From contig OMZS01000012.1 in the NCBI GenBank assembly GCA_900315565.1, positions 56,877 through 120,876 of the forward strand: a stretch of 64,000 nt of DNA, in the 5' to 3' direction. Positions 61,403 through 64,000 of this stretch are shown here, piece after piece (the stretch's first letter is position 1; every line of letters starts with the position of its first letter). The notes beneath the pieces were generated by a model. That model saw nothing but the letters and a program-made list of their open reading frames with translations, had not been told where the DNA came from and did no database searches. This DNA is from an uncultured Prevotellaceae bacterium (GTDB taxonomy: Bacteria; Bacteroidota; Bacteroidia; Bacteroidales; Bacteroidaceae). Both the position numbers and the translations under genes were made by a program.

Positions 61403-63073
61403 ATGTATATAGTTCAAAGTTCTAAGATCAAAGTTTGCACCATCGCGCTTCTCGCAATAACCATCCTTGCAGCCTGCACATCACCCAAGGAGCACAGGCG
61501 CATGGAGGTTATGCTCGATGACTATGAGCAGCGCAACAGCAGCTATGACACACTGTTGACCGACAGCGTACGCCTGCTGACGGAGTTCTTCGACCGTCAC
61601 GGCAGCCGCAGCCAGCGCATGCGCGCCTGGTACCTGCTGGGCTGCGCCCACGACTGTGCGGGTGAGAGCCCGCAGGCCCTCGACTGCTTCTACAAGGCCG
61701 TTGACTTTGCCGACACCACCAGCAAGGACTGTGACTATAAACGGCTCAGCCGCATTCATGGGCAGATTGCAACGATTTTGTTACAGCAACATGCTTTGGA
61801 CGATGCTTTAAAAGAAATGGATTGTATTGACAAGTATGCTTTTCTTTCGAAAGACACTTTTATGCGCGTACTCAATGTAGATAAAAAAGCAAGTGTTTAT
61901 CGAAAAAAAGGAAATTTGGATTCTGCCTTCGCTTTGCATGAAAGAGCCTATCAGCAGTTTAAGCAGTATGGCATGGAAAAAGCATCGTCAAGCGTAGCTG
62001 CTTCTATGGTTGACATTTTGCTGGACAAAGGTAATCTGAAAAAGGCAAAAGAGTATATTGATGAATATGAATTTAAGTCGGGATTCTTCGATTCCACACA
62101 TACACTTGTCCATCCGAACAAAACCTTTTATTATATGAAAGGACGATATTACATGGCTTTAGCTCTATTAGATTCGGCAGCATATTACTTCAGAAAGGAA
62201 ATCAAAGAATCTACATTAACCAATAACTTGGAATCTGGTTATTTGGGACTCAGCCAGTATTTCTTACAAAAGCACATGCCCGACTCGGCAGCAAAATACG
62301 CGTTGCTTTCTCGCGAAATGAACGACTCCTGCTATAACGAACTGTCAACAGACTTTTACCAGCGGATGCAGGCATCCTATAATTATAGTCGTATGCAGAA
62401 GAAGAAAACAATCATTGAAAGAGAGAATTCAAAAATGAAAGCAGCCCTTGTTTCTGCAATTGCACTGCTATTTTTTTCTTTGATGTTAATTCTTATTATG
62501 TACTTAATCTATAAGAAGAAACGTGAAATGTCTCAACGGATGGAGTTTGAATGGCGTGAAAAATATGATGATCTTTTGCAGGCAAGAAACGAAATGGCCG
62601 CTCTGAGCAAAACAGAAAATGAGGGGATACAAGATGTTATTCTAAACAAGAAAGAACAGTTGGAACAATTGGAAAACCAAATATCCGTATTGCAAAGACA
62701 AAAACATCTGATGAGGGTTAGTTACACGGAAGAAAAACTGTTGGATGCTTCAATTGTCCGTCTGTTCAAAAATTCAGTGGTTGACAGGAATATAACGGTT
62801 GGAGCTAATCAATGGCATGAGTTAAGAATCCATATAGCCAAGTATCTTCCGACATTTATTAAGACTATAGAAAACTATGGGCCTTCAATCACAGAAACAG
62901 AAATGAGGGTCTGTATTCTCGTACGCCTTCATTTTCCATTGAAGGACATTGCTTTGTTAGAGAATATAACTCTGCCCCATTTGGGAATTATGCGTAAAAG
63001 GCTCCTTAAAAAGATGTTTGGAATTGATGGTAGTGCCAAGGAGTTTGACAAAAGAATCCTTCAGATAGCTTGA
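61403..63073 (+). CDS. TPR / membrane / HTH regulator with lipoprotein-like signal
   Basis: A 556-residue protein. N-terminal signal with lipobox-like ITILAACTS, TPR-like helical repeats (~30-340), one strong membrane helix (ALVSAIALLFFSLMLILIMY) near 375, a coiled coil (KKEQLEQLENQISVLQRQKH), and a C-terminal domain with an HTH-like end (LLENITLPHLGIMRKRLLKK). This is the layout of Bacteroidetes membrane-anchored transcriptional regulators. The first ~110 codons are GC-rich; from about 61745 the gene becomes AT-rich, suggesting a chimeric origin. Start 61403 fits the signal peptide and -7 box. Confidence 0.85.
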   Translation: MYIVQSSKIKVCTIALLAITILAACTSPKEHRRMEVMLDDYEQRNSSYDTLLTDSVRLLTEFFDRHGSRSQRMRAWYLLGCAHDCAGESPQALDCFYKAVDFADTTSKDCDYKRLSRIHGQIATILLQQHALDDALKEMDCIDKYAFLSKDTFMRVLNVDKKASVYRKKGNLDSAFALHERAYQQFKQYGMEKASSSVAASMVDILLDKGNLKKAKEYIDEYEFKSGFFDSTHTLVHPNKTFYYMKGRYYMALALLDSAAYYFRKEIKESTLTNNLESGYLGLSQYFLQKHMPDSAAKYALLSREMNDSCYNELSTDFYQRMQASYNYSRMQKKKTIIERENSKMKAALVSAIALLFFSLMLILIMYLIYKKKREMSQRMEFEWREKYDDLLQARNEMAALSKTENEGIQDVILNKKEQLEQLENQISVLQRQKHLMRVSYTEEKLLDASIVRLFKNSVVDRNITVGANQWHELRIHIAKYLPTFIKTIENYGPSITETEMRVCILVRLHFPLKDIALLENITLPHLGIMRKRLLKKMFGIDGSAKEFDKRILQIA

Positions 63074-63143
63074 AAACACTGCGGTTGGTTGTTTTGTTAA
63101 CTTTTTGTTAAGTAAAAAACACAATAATTTTTTATGTTTTTTA

Positions 63144-63151
63144 TACTTTTG
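63144..63151 (+). promoter_or_regulatory. -7 box upstream of the small peptide and lipoprotein
   Basis: TACTTTTG matches TAnnTTTG; no good -33 box. Confidence 0.45.
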
Positions 63152-63182
63152 CGGCGTAAACCACTAAAACTACGAAAAAAAG

Positions 63183-63278
63183 ATGAAGAAGATGAAGATA
63201 AAACTATTTGTCAGTACTTTATTTATATGGTTGACTTTTTCTGTTACAAATGATATAATTAAAGTATTAACACGTTAA
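63183..63278 (+). CDS. Possible 31-residue hydrophobic peptide
   Basis: The frame MKKMKIKLFVSTLFIWLTFS and on ends at 63278, 12 bases before the lipoprotein ATG. It has a lysine-rich start and one hydrophobic helix, like a signal or membrane peptide, and lies 31 bases after a -7 box. It may be a leader peptide; unsupported by homology. Confidence 0.35.
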   Translation: MKKMKIKLFVSTLFIWLTFSVTNDIIKVLTR

Positions 63279-63290
63279 AAAGAATCAATT

Positions 63291-63809
63291 ATGAAAAAAA
63301 AGAGTATTTTATTAATGATGTTAGCGTTCCTGATGATATCAGGAATGTGCCTGATGTCATCATGCGGCAACGATAGCGACGCAGATGAAGTTCCTAATAG
63401 TCCTCCTATTCCTGACTCCTTGTTTATTTCAATAGTTGGTGATTATGTTACAGATGTGAGTGGCAAAAGAGGCATAGCCCGATGGGATCACGAAAGGTTC
63501 CCTATCCCCGAAGAAAGGTATCATAACATTTATTATATTGAAACAGCTAACGGCGACAGATATTATCTCTTAGCCTTAACACCTCCAGATTTTGGAGCGG
63601 ACGAAAACGGCTTTCTTGGTGGAGATCTGAGAGAAGAGTTTAATAAAGAGTTTGTTGAAGGAGCAACAATGGAATTCAGCGGGAAAGTATATAGCATTAA
63701 TCCAGAGTATGTTGCTGTTGACGAGCTCTTCGCTGAGATCGTTAAAACAACCAAAGTCTATATAATGCGCGCTCCCGAATTCACCATAAAGAGAGTCTCA
63801 GATAATTGA
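63291..63809 (+). CDS. Hypothetical lipoprotein
   Basis: A 172-residue protein with a signal peptide II: basic start, hydrophobic core and lipobox CLMSSC near residue 25, followed by an acidic linker (GNDSDADEVPNSPP). The mature part, with FISIVGDYVTDVSGKRGIAR and VDELFAEIVKTTKVYIM, matches no family I know. The stop codon lies inside the TAATTGATAATTG repeat, so the repeat may have set the C-terminus. Confidence 0.8.
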   Translation: MKKKSILLMMLAFLMISGMCLMSSCGNDSDADEVPNSPPIPDSLFISIVGDYVTDVSGKRGIARWDHERFPIPEERYHNIYYIETANGDRYYLLALTPPDFGADENGFLGGDLREEFNKEFVEGATMEFSGKVYSINPEYVAVDELFAEIVKTTKVYIMRAPEFTIKRVSDN

Positions 63810-63845
63810 TAATTGACAATTGATAATTGATAATCGATAATCGAA
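63803..63845. repeat. TAATTGATAATTG tandem repeat
   Basis: About five units of AATTGATA/AATTGACA/AATCGATA. The same family appears in coding sequence at 49306 and 51100. Confidence 0.85.
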
Positions 63846-63967
63846 GAACCCACGTTGCAGTGGGTGTTCCCCGTTCCACCGACCCCCGCGCCGACTCCGT
63901 TTCCGTTGCTGCGGATGTTCGGTGGATTTGCAATCCACCGAAGAATGAGTATTTGAATTTGTAATTC
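63846..63967. repeat. REP-like palindrome group
   Basis: CCCAC-GTTGCA-GTGGG (63849-63864), TTCGGTGGATT-TGC-AATCCACCGAA (63918-63942, a perfect 11-bp stem) and GAATTTGTAATTC (63955-63967). The pattern (GGATTTGCAATCC plus GAATTTGTAATTC) resembles REP elements mobilised by RAYT (TnpA_REP) enzymes; no such gene is in the window. Confidence 0.7.
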
Positions 63968-64000
63968 TTTAGATAATGATAAGGAAAATAACTGTAATTG

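Noticed and set aside
1-64000. tRNA, rRNA or transposase genes
   Set aside because: I looked for T-loop motifs, rRNA landmarks and DDE or tyrosine/serine recombinase motifs and saw none; a covariance-model search would be needed to exclude small RNAs.

Overview
The window looks like a chromosomal segment of a Bacteroidales bacterium, most likely Prevotella or Segatella. The grounds are protein style (PLP, Trk and DnaK proteins typical of the group), two TTTG-N19-TAnnTTTG promoters that match or nearly match the Bacteroidetes housekeeping consensus, weak Shine-Dalgarno signals, and many short AT-rich dyad repeats between genes. This is judged from the sequence alone; no database search was possible.

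Layout. 0-3.5 kb: the 3' part of recA, a terminator, an unusual array of 15-bp palindromes spaced 20-21 bp apart, and dnaK. 3.5-9.2 kb: a minus-strand group (PLD/SF2 helicase/DUF3427 protein, YgjP-type metallopeptidase, NUDIX hydrolase, DUF6155-like protein) that resembles a repair or defence cassette, then a repeat-rich stretch and an XRE regulator. 9.3-14.5 kb: cysK and metY (sulfur assimilation), then an ABC-type ATPase plus a DUF4435/TOPRIM protein (PARIS-like composition) and an AraC-type regulator. 14.6-20.5 kb: manA and the operon dxs-trkA-trkH. 20.7-23.4 kb: a Wzx-like flippase overlapping an Fe-S F420-hydrogenase-beta-like protein. 23.4-24.5 kb: non-coding, holding two strong hairpins and a consensus promoter with a leader of about 380 nt. 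24.5-55.9 kb: one plus-strand surface polysaccharide (capsule or O-antigen) locus. 56-64 kb: GH36 alpha-galactosidase, ketopantoate reductase, secreted C1B peptidase, a TPR/HTH membrane regulator and a lipoprotein.

How the polysaccharide locus works (inference from families). CapE-CapF-CapG should make UDP-L-FucNAc; two GxxExxY genes with inverted-repeat flanks sit between them. A second dehydratase/aminotransferase pair is followed by three ATP-grasp ligases and an ornithine-cyclodeaminase/SbnB-like enzyme, a plausible module for attaching amino acids to an amino sugar. A CBS-nucleotidyltransferase, a flippase, a Wzy-like polymerase, four glycosyltransferases and a cytoplasmic beta-propeller protein follow. 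A TarI/IspD-SDR-LicD trio should make and transfer a CDP-activated phospho-substituent. PglF, PglE, a GNAT and a PglC-type phosphoglycosyl transferase should make the 4-amino-sugar on which chain assembly starts.

The strongest oddities are: intergenic repeat families that also lie inside reading frames of at least six polysaccharide genes; a one-base frameshift that removes the C-terminus of the first ATP-grasp ligase; base-composition breaks inside single genes; the phased palindromes before dnaK; and the two GxxExxY cassettes.
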